In this document: piece by piece, positions 40,817-58,752 of the stretch
Numbering within the stretch: the first letter of the stretch is position 1
Layout of the letters: each line of letters opens with the position of its first letter
Source: Marilutibacter spongiae
GTDB taxonomy: Bacteria > Pseudomonadota > Gammaproteobacteria > Xanthomonadales > Xanthomonadaceae
NCBI RefSeq assembly: GCF_014145325.1
Contig: NZ_JACHTF010000014.1
Location: 39,789 to 103,788, forward strand
Reading direction: 5' to 3'
DNA: 64,000 bases
The notes under the pieces: model-generated
Told to the model about the DNA's origin: nothing
Seen by the model: only the letters and a program-made list of their open reading frames with translations
Databases searched by the model: none
Position numbers and translations under genes: made by a program

Positions 40817-42211
40817 ATGAGTGCGTCCATGCGGAGCCGCAAGAGCAGGACGTTGCTGACCCTGTGGATCCTCGAACTCGCACTGGTGATGATCGCCGTG
40901 CCGGCCGCGGCCTGGCTGCGTTTCCACGACGACCCCGCCGGCCACCAGGAGTTCGCCGAGTGGCTCTGGCTGCGCGCGTTCATGGTGGCGATGGCGGTAA
41001 CCGGCGCGATGGCCGCGTTCGGCCTGTACCAGGTGCACGTCCGCCACAAGTGGGTGGACCTGATCCTGAGGTTGACGCTTTCCTTCGCGTTCGGCGGCAT
41101 TGCCCTGCTGGTGGCGTACTACCTGCTGCCGGCCATCTATATCGGGCGTGGCGTGCTCGCGATGACGCTCGTGCTGGGCTTTGCCGGGGTGCTGCTGGTG
41201 CGCATGGGCCTGTTCCGCGTGCTCAGGAGCGATGCGTTCAAGCGCCGCGTGCTGGTGCTGGGCGCGGGCGAGCGTGCCGACCTGATCAACCAGCGGATGC
41301 GGCGGCAGAGCGACCGGCAGTCGTTCGTGGTGGTCGGCTTCCTGCCCCTGGAGGGCCAGCAGGTCCTGGTCGCCGACGGACTGCTCGTCGCCGAAGGCGG
41401 TTCGCTGATGGACCTGGTCGATCGCCTGCAGGTGCACGAGATCGTCGTCGCGGTGGACGAGCGCCGTGGGGCAATGCCCATGGAACAGATGCTCGCGTGC
41501 GCGCAACGCGGCGTCACGGTGACGCATCTGTCGACGTTCTTCGAGCGCGAGGCCGGCATCGTCAAGATGCAGGTGGCCGACCCGTCCTGGCTGGTGTTCT
41601 CCGGTGGCTTCGACCATTCCACGCCCCGTCGCCTGAGCAAGCGCTTCTTCGACCTCGCCGCGGCGTTGGTGCTGCTATTGCTGGCGTGGCCGGCGATGCT
41701 GGTCGTGGCCCTGTGCATCTGGCTCGAATCCGGAGGGCCGATCTTCTACCGGCAGACGCGCGTGGGCGAGGGCGGCAAGCACTTCGACCTGGTCAAGTTC
41801 CGCAGCATGAGGACCGATGCGGAGGCCGACGGTGTCGCGCGCTGGGCCAAGACCGGCGACGACCGCACGACGCGCGTGGGGCGCTTCATCCGCCTGACGC
41901 GTCTGGACGAGCTGCCGCAGCTGTTCAACATCATCAAAGGACAGATGAGCTTCGTCGGCCCGCGGCCCGAGCGCCCCCAGTTCGTCGACATGCTGGACCA
42001 GGAACTGCGCTATTACTCCGTGCGCCACAGCGTCAAGCCGGGCCTGACCGGGTGGGCCCAACTGCGCTATCCATACGGTGCCTCGGTGAAGGACGCTGAG
42101 GAAAAGCTCAAGTTCGACCTGTTCTACGTCAAGAACCACGGCCTCGTGTTCGACCTGATGATCCTGCTGCAGACGGTCGAAGTGGTGATCTTCCAGCGCG
42201 GCTCGCGCTGA
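40817..42211 (+). CDS. Polyprenyl-phosphate sugar-1-phosphate transferase (exopolysaccharide initiation), 464 aa
   Basis: Starts a repeat unit by moving a hexose-1-phosphate to undecaprenyl phosphate. N-terminal half: four or five membrane helices (LLTLWILELALVMIAVPAAAWL onwards) and a nucleotide-binding-like CoA/Rossmann segment (RVLVLGAGERADLI). C-terminal catalytic domain: RRLSKRFFDLAAALVLLLLAWPAMLVV, GGPIFYRQTRVGEGGKHFDLVKFRSM, RLDELPQLFNIIKGQMSFVGPRPE. The overall layout resembles the EpsB-type transferases of XrtA/PEP-CTERM exopolysaccharide systems (the family I recall as TIGR03013). GGAGG lies 6 bases before the ATG. It is 690 bases upstream of the NRPS operon with an opposite-strand gene between. 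Confidence 0.93.
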   Translation: MSASMRSRKSRTLLTLWILELALVMIAVPAAAWLRFHDDPAGHQEFAEWLWLRAFMVAMAVTGAMAAFGLYQVHVRHKWVDLILRLTLSFAFGGIALLVAYYLLPAIYIGRGVLAMTLVLGFAGVLLVRMGLFRVLRSDAFKRRVLVLGAGERADLINQRMRRQSDRQSFVVVGFLPLEGQQVLVADGLLVAEGGSLMDLVDRLQVHEIVVAVDERRGAMPMEQMLACAQRGVTVTHLSTFFEREAGIVKMQVADPSWLVFSGGFDHSTPRRLSKRFFDLAAALVLLLLAWPAMLVVALCIWLESGGPIFYRQTRVGEGGKHFDLVKFRSMRTDAEADGVARWAKTGDDRTTRVGRFIRLTRLDELPQLFNIIKGQMSFVGPRPERPQFVDMLDQELRYYSVRHSVKPGLTGWAQLRYPYGASVKDAEEKLKFDLFYVKNHGLVFDLMILLQTVEVVIFQRGSR

Positions 42212-42247
42212 TCCCGACCGGCGGCCGGCATCGTGCCGGCCATGGCG

Positions 42248-42748
42248 TCAGGGCGACGGAAGCCCGCCCGAAGGGGCGGGCGTGGACGTGGGCGGTGCGG
42301 CGCGTGCGCGATCGGGCCCCGTTGCCGGACGACCTTCGGGCGTACTGGCTTCCAGGATGACGATCAGGACCACGATCAGCACCACGACGAGGGCCGCGAG
42401 TCGGGTCTGGCGCCGCGGGTTGCCGTCGGCTTCCAGCCGCATGGGCAGCGTGGTATCGCCTTCGGCGGGCGGCACATGCCGCCGCCGCGGCACCTCGACC
42501 AGGCGGCTGGATGGCGCGGCGCCCGGGAGCCGGCCATGGGCGCGATGGAAGCGCGTCGCCGTCGTGTACAGCGAGGTCAGCTCCGACAGCGACAGCGCGT
42601 CCGCCTCGGCGGCGCCGGTCGTCGCGCCGGGATGGCGGTCGGGGTGCAACTCGGCGACCTTGCGGCGATACGCCCGTTTGAATGCCTCGAGCGTGCAGTC
42701 GGGCCGCAGGCCGAGCTGCGCGTAAAGCCGGTTGAAATCCGAATCCAT
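42248..42748 (-). CDS. Membrane-anchored J-domain (DnaJ-like) protein, 166 aa
   Basis: The N-terminal 70 residues form a J domain: LYAQLGLRPDCTLEAFKRAYRRKVAELHPDRHPGA with the essential HPD tripeptide at residues 35-37. A basic linker (PRRRHVPP) follows, then one membrane helix at about residues 117-133 (LAALVVVLIVVLIVIL), and a Pro/Ala/Ser-rich tail. A J domain should stimulate a DnaK-type ATPase; here it is held at the membrane facing the cytoplasm, with the tail outside. I recognise no specific family beyond that. It is convergent with the sugar transferase gene and divergent from the NRPS operon. GGGG before the ATG serves as Shine-Dalgarno. Confidence 0.8.
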   Translation of the reverse strand: MDSDFNRLYAQLGLRPDCTLEAFKRAYRRKVAELHPDRHPGATTGAAEADALSLSELTSLYTTATRFHRAHGRLPGAAPSSRLVEVPRRRHVPPAEGDTTLPMRLEADGNPRRQTRLAALVVVLIVVLIVILEASTPEGRPATGPDRARAAPPTSTPAPSGGLPSP

Positions 42749-42900
42749 GTCGTCCCCTGGGAGAAACGCGCACGGGCGCGTCGCCGGGCCGTTCGCGGGC
42801 CCTCTGGATGAAGGACGGAAAATGGCCGAAATCGAGGCCGTCATGCGTATCTCCTAGCCGTGGACAGGATGTTTTCGAACGTCGAGACGGAGTAGGCCGG

Positions 42901-45900
42901 GTGGATCCGTTCCAGAACCAGGAAGACTATTGGCAGGGGCGGCTTTCGGGGGCCTCGTTGCGGATCGACCTGCCTGTCGCCCGGGACGACGCGCGCCACG
43001 CGATCCGGACGCATGTGCCGCTCGACCCCGCTTCCGCCCGCTCGCTCTCCGTCCTGGCCGAACGCCTCGGCGCGACGCCCGCCGACATCGTATTGCTGGC
43101 GTGGTCGAGCCTGCTCGCCCGCATCGCTTGCGTCGACGACGTCTGGGTCGCCGCGCTCGGGCCCGGGTTCGACGACGGCGAGGCGGCCTGGTCCGGCCTG
43201 GCGCCGATCGCGGTTTCCTGCGCGCGCGGCACGAGCGCAAGCGATTGCATGGCGGGGATGCGGGCGGCCCGGACCGAAGCACGCGCGCACGCAGGCCTGC
43301 CGCGCGCGCGATGGGAGACCCTGCTCGGCATGGGCGAGTCGACCGCTGGCCGCGGGTTCCAGGTGGGCTTCCTCGAGATTGCAGGCGCTCGTGATGGCGT
43401 CACCGCGGTGCCGCTGCCGCTGGAAGCCTGCGACCTGCTGTTGCAGGTGGCAACGTCGGACGAAGCCGTTGGGATCGACCTCGTCGTGCGGGCGTCGCCG
43501 ACGGAGGCGACGATGGTGGAGAAAATCGCCGCCTGGCTGTCGCGCTGGATCGCGCTCGTGATCGACGCGCCTGCCACGCCGTTCGGCGCATTGCCGCTGG
43601 TCGCCGCGGAAGAGCTTCCCGCGCTGCTCGCGAAGGGTGTACACCAGGTCGACCTGCCACCCGGCACCTGCGTGCACCAGCTTTTCGAGGCTCAGGCGTC
43701 TCGCACCCCGGACGCGACGGCCGTGGTGGATGGCGAGCGTCGCCTGGACTACGCGGGGCTCGACCGCCGCGCCAATCGCCTCGCGCGTCGCCTGCGGGCC
43801 CTTGGCGCCGGCCCGGGCGCGCGCGTTGCGATCTACCTGGATCGGCAGCTCGAACTGGTGGTCGCCGTTCTCGCGACCCTGAAGGCGGGCGCGGCCTACG
43901 TGCCCCTCGACCCGGCCTATCCGGCCGAGCGGCTTCGCCACACCCTGGCCGACAGCGCGCCGGTCGCGGTGATCACACAGGCATCGCTCGGGGACGGCTG
44001 GGCGGCCTTGGGCGAGGCGCCGGCGGGAGACGCTGCGGTCCTCGACCTGGAGGCCGGTTCAGCGGCCTGGGACGACCTCCCGGACGACGAGCTGGCGGTC
44101 GCCGAAACCGGCGTGCGACCGGAGCACCTGGCGTATGTGCTCTACACCTCTGGTTCGACGGGCAAGCCCAAGGGTGTGGCGATGCCCCATGCGCCGCTGG
44201 TGAACCTGGTCCTGTGGCAGAACCGCCAACCGGGACACGAGGTTCCGTTGCGCACGCTGCAGTTCGCCGCGCTGGGCTTCGACGTCGCGTTCCAGGAAGT
44301 GTTCAGCACCCTGTGCAGCGGGGGCGAGCTGCACCTCGTCGACGGCGATACCCGGCTGAGCGGCGATCGGCTGTATGCCTTCATCGCCGAACACCGGATC
44401 GAGCGGATCTTCCTGCCGTACTTCGCCCTGCAGATGCTGGCCGAAGGACACGCCAATGCAAGCACGGGCGAGGCGCCGGCGCTGCCCGCCTGCGTCCTGC
44501 GCGAAGTGGTCACCGCCGGCGAGCAGTTGCGCATCGAGCCACGCATCCGTGCCTTTTTCGAGGCCATGCCGGCCTGCCGCCTGCACAACCATTACGGCCC
44601 GACCGAAACCCATGTCGTGACCGCGCTGGCGCTGGACGGCGACCCCTCGCGCTGGCCGCGCCTGCCGTCCATCGGCACGCCGATCGACAATGCCCGCTGC
44701 TACCTGCTCGACGCGACCGGGCAGGCCGTGCCCGAGGGCGTGGCCGGCGAGCTGTACCTGGCCGGCCCGGTCGTCGCCCGGGGCTACCTGGGGCGCGATG
44801 ACCTCACCGCCGAACGCTTCCTGGCCGATCCCTTCGTCGACCGTGCGGACGCGCGCATGTACCGCACCGGCGACCTTGCGTGCTGGCAGGCCGACGGCAC
44901 GCTGGAATTCCTGGGGCGTCGCGACTTCCAGGTCAAGATCCGCGGCTTCCGCATCGAGCTTGGCGAAGTCGAGGCACAGGTGATGGCCTGTCCGGGCGTG
45001 CGCGAGGCCGGCGTGGTGGTCCGCGAGGACACGCCGGGCATGAAGCGCCTGGTGGCGTACTTCACCGCACTCGAACCCGACGCGCCCGTGCGCGTGGACC
45101 GGCTGCGCGCGCACCTGCTGGCCTGCCTGCCCGACTACATGGTGCCGGTGGCCTACGTGGCGATGGATGCCATGCCGCTGTCGCCCAACGGCAAGCTGGA
45201 CCGGGCGCGACTGCCCGCGCCGGGCCGGGGGCGACCGGAATGGGCCGGTGCGTTCGCGCCGGCGCGCAACCCGTCGGAAGCCGCGCTGTGCCGGCTGTTC
45301 GCCGAGGTGCTGGACCTGGAGCGGATCGGTCGCGACGACAACTTCTTCGACCTCGGCGGCAGTTCGCTGCTTGCCCTGCACCTGCTGCAGGCGATCCGCC
45401 GCGAGGGCCTGGGCGAGGTCGGGGTGACGAGCCTGTTCCGCCTGCCGACGCCGGCCGGACTGGCGCGCGCGCTGGCCGACGCCGGCGACTCCGACGCTGC
45501 GTCCTCGCGCTTCGCCTCGGGCGAACGCCGGGGCGAGGCGTCCGATCCGATCGCCATCATCGCCATGGCCGGGCGCTTCCCCGGCGCGGACGACGTGGAG
45601 GCCTTCTGGGACAACCTGTGCGAGGGCCGCGATTCGATCAGCTTTTTCGGTGCCGACGAGCTCGATCACTCGATCGACCTCGCCGAGCGCCAGGACCCGG
45701 CGTATGTCGCCGCGCGCGGCGTGATCGACGGCGTCGAACTGTTCGATGCCGCGTTCTTCGGCATCAGCCCCCGCGAAGCCGAACTGATGGATCCGCAGCA
45801 GCGGATCTTCCTCGAACTGTGCTGGGCGTGCATGGAGCGCGCGGGCCACGTGCCCGGCGCCACCGATGGCCCGGTGGGCGTCTTCGCCGGCATGTACAAC

Positions 45901-48900
45901 GCCAGCTACTTCCAGAAGCACGTTTCGGCGCACCCCGACCGCGTGGAGCGCCTGGGCGCATTCCAGGTGATGCTCGACAACGAGAAGGACTATATCGCCA
46001 CGCGGGTCGCGCACAAGCTCGACCTCACCGGTCCGGCCATCAGCATCCATACCGCGTGTTCGACGTCGCTGGTCGCCATCGCGCAGGCCGTCGACAGCCT
46101 GCGCGCCGGGCGTTGCGACATGGCCCTGGCCGGCGGTGCGTCGATCACGTGCCCGCCACGCAGCGGTTACCGTTACCAGGAAGGCGCGATGCTCTCGCCC
46201 GACGGGCATACGCGCAGCTTCGACGTCGATGCCAAGGGCACCGTGTTCTGCGACGGCGCCGCGGTGGTGCTGCTCAAGCGGCTGTCGGCGGCCCTTGCCG
46301 ACGGCGATCCCATCCATGCGGTGATCCGGGGCGTGGGGATCAACAACGACGGCGGCGACAAGGCGAGCTTCACGGCGCCCAGCAGCGAGGCCCAGTCCGC
46401 AGTGATCGCGATGGCGCATGCCGACGCGGGCGTCCCGGCGCGCAGCATCGGCTACGTCGAGGCGCACGGCACCGCCACGCCGCTGGGCGATCCGATCGAG
46501 ATCGAAGGCCTGACGCGCGCCTTCCGGCGCGGGACCGACGCACGTGGCTTCTGCCGCATTGGTTCGGTCAAGAGCAACGTCGGCCACCTGCTGATCGCGG
46601 CCGGGGCGGCGGGGGTGATCAAGACCGCGCTGTCGCTCGAGCACGAGTCGCTCCCGGCGACCCTGCACTTCAACACGCCCAATCCCGCGCTCGAGCTGGA
46701 CGCGTCGCCGTTCGTGGTGAACGCCGACCGCACGCCCTGGCCACGGGGCGCCGAAGCACGTCGCGCGGGCGTCAGCTCGTTCGGTGTCGGCGGCACCAAT
46801 GCGCACGTTGTGCTGGAGGAAGCGCCCGTCCGCGAGGCGACGGTGCAGTCCCCGGATCCCAAGCTGCTGGTGCTGTCGGCGCGTACGCCGGCCGCGCTGG
46901 CGGCATCGGCCGAGCGGCTTGCCGTCCATCTCGAGCACGCGCCTTCGCTGAACCTCGACGATGTCGCCTGGACGCTCGCGGTCGGACGCAAGGCCTTCGC
47001 ACACCGGCTTGCGGTGGTGGCCACCGACGCGGCCGACGCGGTGCGCGCACTGCGCGAAAGGGAGACCGTTGCCATCGCATCGCGCAGCCGGCCGGCGCGT
47101 GCCTCGCAGGTGGTGTTCATGTTCCCGGGTCAGGGCGCGACCTACGCCCGGATGGGGCTTGGCCTGCGCGAGTGCGAGCCGGCCTTCCGCGAGGCGCTCG
47201 ATGCCTGCGCCGCGGCGCTGGGCGGGGATTTCGGCTTCGACCTGCTCGAACGCCTGGCAAGCGAGGATCCGCAGGCCCTGCTGCCGACCTCGGTCATGCA
47301 GCCGGCGACGTTCGCGATCGAGTATGCGTTGGCCCGCTGGTGGCAGGCCCACGGCATCGAGCCGGTGGCGATGATCGGCCACAGCGTCGGCGAGTTCGTG
47401 GCGGCGACCCTGGCCGGCGTTTTCTCACTGGAGGATGCCATCCGCCTGGTTGCCGGTCGCGGTGCGTTGATGCAGGCGCAAGCCCCCGGCGGCATGCTGT
47501 CGGTGCGCATGGACGAGGCGGCGCTGGCTGCGCGCCTGCCCGAGGGCGTGTCCCTCGCCGCGGAGAATGCCCCCAACGCCTGCGTCGTCGCCGGGCCGCA
47601 CGACCGACTTGCCGACTTCCAGGCGAGGCTGGAAGACGAGGGCATCGCCTGCCGCCTGCTGCACACCTCGCACGCCTTCCATTCGGCGATGATGACGCCA
47701 GCGGTGGCGCCGTTCCGCGCCGCCGTGGAGGCGGTGGCGCGACATGCGCCGCGCTGCCCGATCGTGTCGACGACGACCGGCACCTGGCTGGACGAGGCAC
47801 GAGCGGCGTCGGCCGACTACTGGGCCTCGCACCTGCGCGAGCCGGTCCGTTTTTCGCGCGCTCTCCTCACCGCGCTCGAATCGCCGTCGATCGCCCTGCT
47901 CGAAGTCGGGCCCAGGACCAATCTCGCCAGCCTTGCGCGCATGCATCCCCAGGTTTCGCGCCAGCACGTGCCGCTGGTGTCCAGCCTGTCCGACGGCAGC
48001 ACCGACGAGGCCATCGAGCTGCGGCGCGCACTCGGCGCGCTCTGGACCGCCGGCATCGACACCCGCCCGGGGCAGCTGGACACGCGCGGGTCCAAGCGTC
48101 GCGTGCGCCTGCCCAGCTATCCCTTCGAAAGCCAGCGCTACTGGCTCGACGCCCCCTCCGCGACCCGCAACGTGGTCCCGCACCCGGCCGCCGTGGCCAC
48201 CCAGGAGAACCCCATGCCGCACCTCGTCCCGGCGAACGAAGCCGCTTCGACCACGCCGTCGCCCGCCCACCGCCAGGACCGCAAGAGCCGTCTGGTGGGG
48301 CAGCTTCGCGAGGCCATCGAAGACGTGTCCGGCATCGACATGGACGATGCCGAGGCCGAAGCCAACTTCATCGAGCTCGGCCTCGACAGCCTGATCCTGA
48401 CCCAGGTCGCCCTGCAGTTGCAGAAGTCCTTCGGCATGCCGGTGACGTTCCGCCAGCTGATGAGCGATACCTCGACCCTGGCCTCGCTCGCCGACTACCT
48501 GGACGCGCGTTTGCCGGCCGAAGTCGAGGCCCCGGCCGAGGTGCCGGCAACGCCCGCCGCCGCGTCCGTGGCCCCCGCGTCGCCGGCCGCCCCTGTCGCC
48601 CCCGGCGCGAACGCCGCGGCGCCGGCCGTCTCGCCGTTCCTGACGACCGGGACGGGTGCGGCGGACGGGAGCCTGCTGCAGCAGGTGATCGCGCAGCAGA
48701 TGCAGCTGATGTCGCAGCAACTGGCCTTGCTGGGCGGTGTCGCCGCCCCGCACTCCGCCGTGGCGGCAGCCGCGCCAACGCAGACGCCCGCGCCCGCTGT
48801 CGCGGCCGTCCCGGCCGCGTCCAACCCGGCACCGGCGCCAGCACCCGTGGCCGCGGCGGGCGATGCCGACGAAGACGTCGCGGCGCTCGCGCACACCCGT

Positions 48901-50444
48901 TACGACATCAAGAAGGCCTTCGGTGCCATCGCGCGCATCGACAGCAATGGGCAGCTGGTGCTGAGCGAGGGACAAAGGGCCGCACTGGATGCGTTCATGG
49001 CACGCTACATCGCCCGCACCCCGAACTCGAAGGCCTACACCACGCGCCATCGTCCTCACATGGCCGACCCGCGCGTCGTCAACGGCTTCCGGCCGCTGAC
49101 CAAGGAGATCGTCTACCAGATCGTCATCGAGCGTTCGCGCGGATCGAAGATGTGGGACATCGACGGCAACCAGTACGTGGATGCGCTCAACGGCTTCGGC
49201 ATGAGCCTGTTCGGCTGGCAGCCCGACTTCATCGTGGACGCGGTCCGCAGGCAACTCGACCAGGGCATCGACATCGGGCCGCAGCATCCGCTCGCGGGCG
49301 AAGTGTCGGAAATGATCTGCGAGCTGACGGGTCACGACCGCGCGGCGCTTTGCAATACCGGCTCGGAAGCGGTGCTGGGCGCGCTGCGTATCGCGCGTAC
49401 GGTCACCGGTCGCGAGACCCTGGTGGTGTTCAACGGCTCCTACCACGGCATCATCGACGAGGTCATCGTCCGTGGCACCCGCAAGCTGACCTCGGTACCC
49501 GCCGCGCCCGGCATCCTGCGCAACACCGCCGAGCACGTGCTGGTGCTGGACTACGGGACCCGGGAGGCGATGCGGATCATCCGCGAGCGCGCCCACGAGA
49601 TCGCGGCGGTGCTGGTTGAGCCGGTGCAGAGCCGTCGCCCCGACTTCCGTCCCGTGGCCTTCCTGAAGGAACTGCGCGAGGTCACCGCCGAGGCCGGTGC
49701 CGCGCTGATCTTCGATGAGGTCATCACCGGTTTCCGCGCGCACCCGGGCGGTACCCAGGCGATGTTCGGCGTCAAGGCCGACATCGCGACCTACGGCAAG
49801 GTCGTCGGTGGCGGCCAGCCGATCGGCGCCATCGCCGGCAAGCGCGAGTTCATGGACGCGCTCGACGGCGGGCAGTGGGAGTACGGCGACGACTCCGTGC
49901 CCACCGTCGGCGTGACCTACTTCGCCGGTACCTTCGTGCGCCACCCCATGGCGCTGGCCGCGGCGCACGCCGTGCTCACCGAGATGAAGCGGCAGGGCGG
50001 GGCGCTGCAGGAAGGACTCAACGCGCGCGTCACCGCGATGGCCGAGGAGATCAACGCGTTCTGCGCAAGCCGCGGTGCGCCGGTCGAGGTACGCCACTTC
50101 GCCTCGGTCTGGAAGACCTTCTTCCTCGAGGACCATCCGCTGCAGGACCTGTTGTTCCCGATGATGCGCAGCCGTGGCATCCACATCCTCGACAACTTCC
50201 CCTGCTTCCTGACCACCGCGCACGACGACGCCGACTTCCGCGCGATCATCGAAGCGTTCAAGGCTTCCATCGTGGAGCTGCAGGAGTCCGGCTTCCTGCC
50301 CGGCAAGGCCGCCGCCACCATGGCGGCGATGGACGCGGCGGCGCCGCCGGTGCCGGGCGCACGCATCGGTCGCGATCCGGAAGGGCGCCCGGCGTGGTAC
50401 GTCGCCGACCCCGACCGCCCGGACCAGTACGTCAAGGTGGGTTG

Positions 50445-50445
<1 letters not shown>
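42901..50445 (+). CDS. Hybrid NRPS-PKS-aminotransferase megasynthase (C*-A-PCP-KS-AT-ACP-AMT), 2514 aa
   Basis: Loading and first extension unit of an assembly line. Domain order by residue: partial condensation domain (1-235, C-lobe only, no HHxxxDG); adenylation (255-775: YTSGSTGKPKG near 414, NHYGPTETH near 562, NGKLDR near 760); PCP (Ser822 in LGGSSLLAL); ketosynthase (Cys1053 in HTACSTSL, His in EAHGTATPLGD and KSNVGH); acyltransferase (Ser1495 in GHSVGE; HAFHS indicates malonyl-CoA); ACP (Ser1830 in ELGLDSLIL); Ala/Pro/Gln linker (1880-2000); class III PLP aminotransferase (Lys2300 in YGKVVGGGQPIGA). No KR or DH, so the beta-ketone should be transaminated to a beta-amine, as in iturin/mycosubtilin synthetases. 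I chose GTG 42901 (ACGGAG upstream); ATG 42808 is the alternative. Confidence 0.95.
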
Positions 50446-57046
<6,601 letters not shown>

Positions 57047-57050
<4 letters not shown>

Positions 57051-57868
57051 GCGAGCCCTTCTTCTTCGGCGACGAAGCGCGGGCCCTGTTCGGCATGCTG
57101 CATTCCCGTCGCAGCGCCCGCATGGCTCCGGCGTCGAGCACCGGCAAGCCGGCCTGCGTGGTCTGCGCGCCGCTGCTGCAGGACGCGACGCGGATCCAGC
57201 GGGCCATGTGGCACCTGGCCGAATCGCTCGCCGAGGCGCAGCACGACGTGCTTCGCTTCGACTGGTACGGCAGCGGGGACTCTGCGGGCGACGGCGCCGA
57301 TCTCCGCCTGGAGGGCATGGCGGAGGACCTCGAGGCTGCGATCGTCGAACTTTCGACGTCCACGCGAGCCGGGCGACTGAGCGTGCTCGCCTTCCGCAGT
57401 GCGGCGCTACCGGTGCTGGCCCACGCGACAGCATCGAAATCCCCGGTGGACCTGGTCCTTTGGGATCCGATACTGGATGGCGCGGCCCTCGTCGAGGATT
57501 GGCAGCGCCAGCAGGTCGAGCAGTTGACGGTGGCCGGTCGCTACCCGTTCGGCACGCCTGCATCGGAGCCGGGGGAACTCATGGGGCACGAAGTGGGCGA
57601 CGCACTCCTCGACGCGTTGCGATCCACCGACCATTCGCGCGTGGGACTGCCGGCCGGCAGCCGGATACTGGTGGCCGCGTGGCGCGAATCCCAGTGCCTG
57701 TCCGCGTTCATCGAGTGGCAGCGTGGCCAAGGCATCGAGGTGGAGTGCCTCTGGCTCGACGCCGGGGAAACGCCCGCGTTCGACGTGCCGCGCCAGTTCG
57801 AAGCGCAGGTATTCCCGCGTCGCAGCGTCGGCATGCTGGTCGAGCGCATCACGGGCATGGCGGCATGA
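57047..57868 (+). CDS. Alpha/beta-hydrolase-like protein with altered nucleophile motif, 273 aa
   Basis: Resembles the serine-aminopeptidase-like hydrolases found in exosortase A (XrtA) exopolysaccharide loci (hydrolase 2 type): FFFGDEARALFGMLHSRR, VVCAPLLQDATRIQRAMWHLAESLAEAQHDVLRFDWYGSGDSAGDG. The usual nucleophile elbow GxSxG is replaced by AFRSAALP, with a Ser but neither flanking Gly; Asp candidates are in LVLWDPILDG. No clear catalytic His region is evident. It may be a weak or non-catalytic partner, or a carrier/acyl handling protein. Overlaps the NRPS stop and the next gene start by four bases each. Confidence 0.75.
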
Positions 57869-58752
57869 ACGCCGAAATCAGGCAGTGGCCCGTGACGCGG
57901 CGGCATCGCAATGCGCAGGGCGAAAGCGCGCACCGCTTCGGTCCCGGCCTGGTGGGCGTCCTGCACCGCCCCTGCCATGAAGCCGGGCACGTGCAGCCGG
58001 TGGCCGTGATCCTGCTCAATGCCGGGCTCACCGGGCGCGCCGGACCCTACCGGGAGTACGTCATGATGGCGCGCGCGCTCGCGCGCGCGGGCTTCACCGT
58101 GTTCCGCTACGACCAGTCGGGACTGGGCGACAGCCTGGCGCCGATGCAGCAGGCCGGCGATCGTCGCCAGCGCGAAGCGCGCGCGGCCATGACCCTGGTG
58201 GGGGCGGAAACCGGCCTGATGCGCTTCGTGATGGGCGGCCTGTGCTCCGGCGCGGACGACGCCTTCCACCTCGCCGGCGACGATCCACGCATCGTCGGCA
58301 CGATCCTGCTGGACGGCATCGGCTACCGCACCCCGCAGTTCTGGCTGCGCCATGTGGCGCCGCGACTGCTCAGCCCCCGGCGCTGGGTCTCGCTGCTGGC
58401 CAGGCTGCGCGCCCGCGGCGGTGGTGGTGCGCCCACGCTGCTGGACTACCGCGACTTCCCCGAGCAGGCGCATGCCCGTTCGCAACTGCGCGCCCTCGTC
58501 GATCGCGACGTGCGCCTGTTGTGCATCTACACCTCCGGCAGCTACTACTACGTCAACCACGCGGGCCAGCTGGCGGGCGCCCTGGGCCCGGCGGCACGCG
58601 CGCGCCAGGTGAGCGTGGAGTTCTGGCGCGACTGCGACCACACCTTCTACCTCCGCCGCGACCGGTCGAGGCTGCTCGCGCGGACCGTGGCGTGGATGCG
58701 CGACAACTTCGGTACCGACGAGGCATCCCCGCGCCTCGCGGCGATGCCATGA
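57865..58752 (+). CDS. Alpha/beta hydrolase, possible release or transfer enzyme, 295 aa
   Basis: Complete alpha/beta-hydrolase pattern: VAVILLNAGLTGRAGPYREYVMMARALARAGFTVFRYDQSGLGDSL, nucleophile Ser in MGGLCSGADDAF (GxCSG), and the C-terminal Asp/His in FWRDCDHTFYLRRD. Similar to the exosortase A-associated hydrolase 1 group by eye. Because the NRPS lacks a thioesterase and this gene is translationally coupled to it through the preceding hydrolase, it is the best candidate in trans for releasing or transferring the peptide. That role is inference; a polysaccharide deacylase is another option. Overlaps the flippase start by four bases (ATGA). Confidence 0.82.
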   Translation: MNAEIRQWPVTRRHRNAQGESAHRFGPGLVGVLHRPCHEAGHVQPVAVILLNAGLTGRAGPYREYVMMARALARAGFTVFRYDQSGLGDSLAPMQQAGDRRQREARAAMTLVGAETGLMRFVMGGLCSGADDAFHLAGDDPRIVGTILLDGIGYRTPQFWLRHVAPRLLSPRRWVSLLARLRARGGGGAPTLLDYRDFPEQAHARSQLRALVDRDVRLLCIYTSGSYYYVNHAGQLAGALGPAARARQVSVEFWRDCDHTFYLRRDRSRLLARTVAWMRDNFGTDEASPRLAAMP

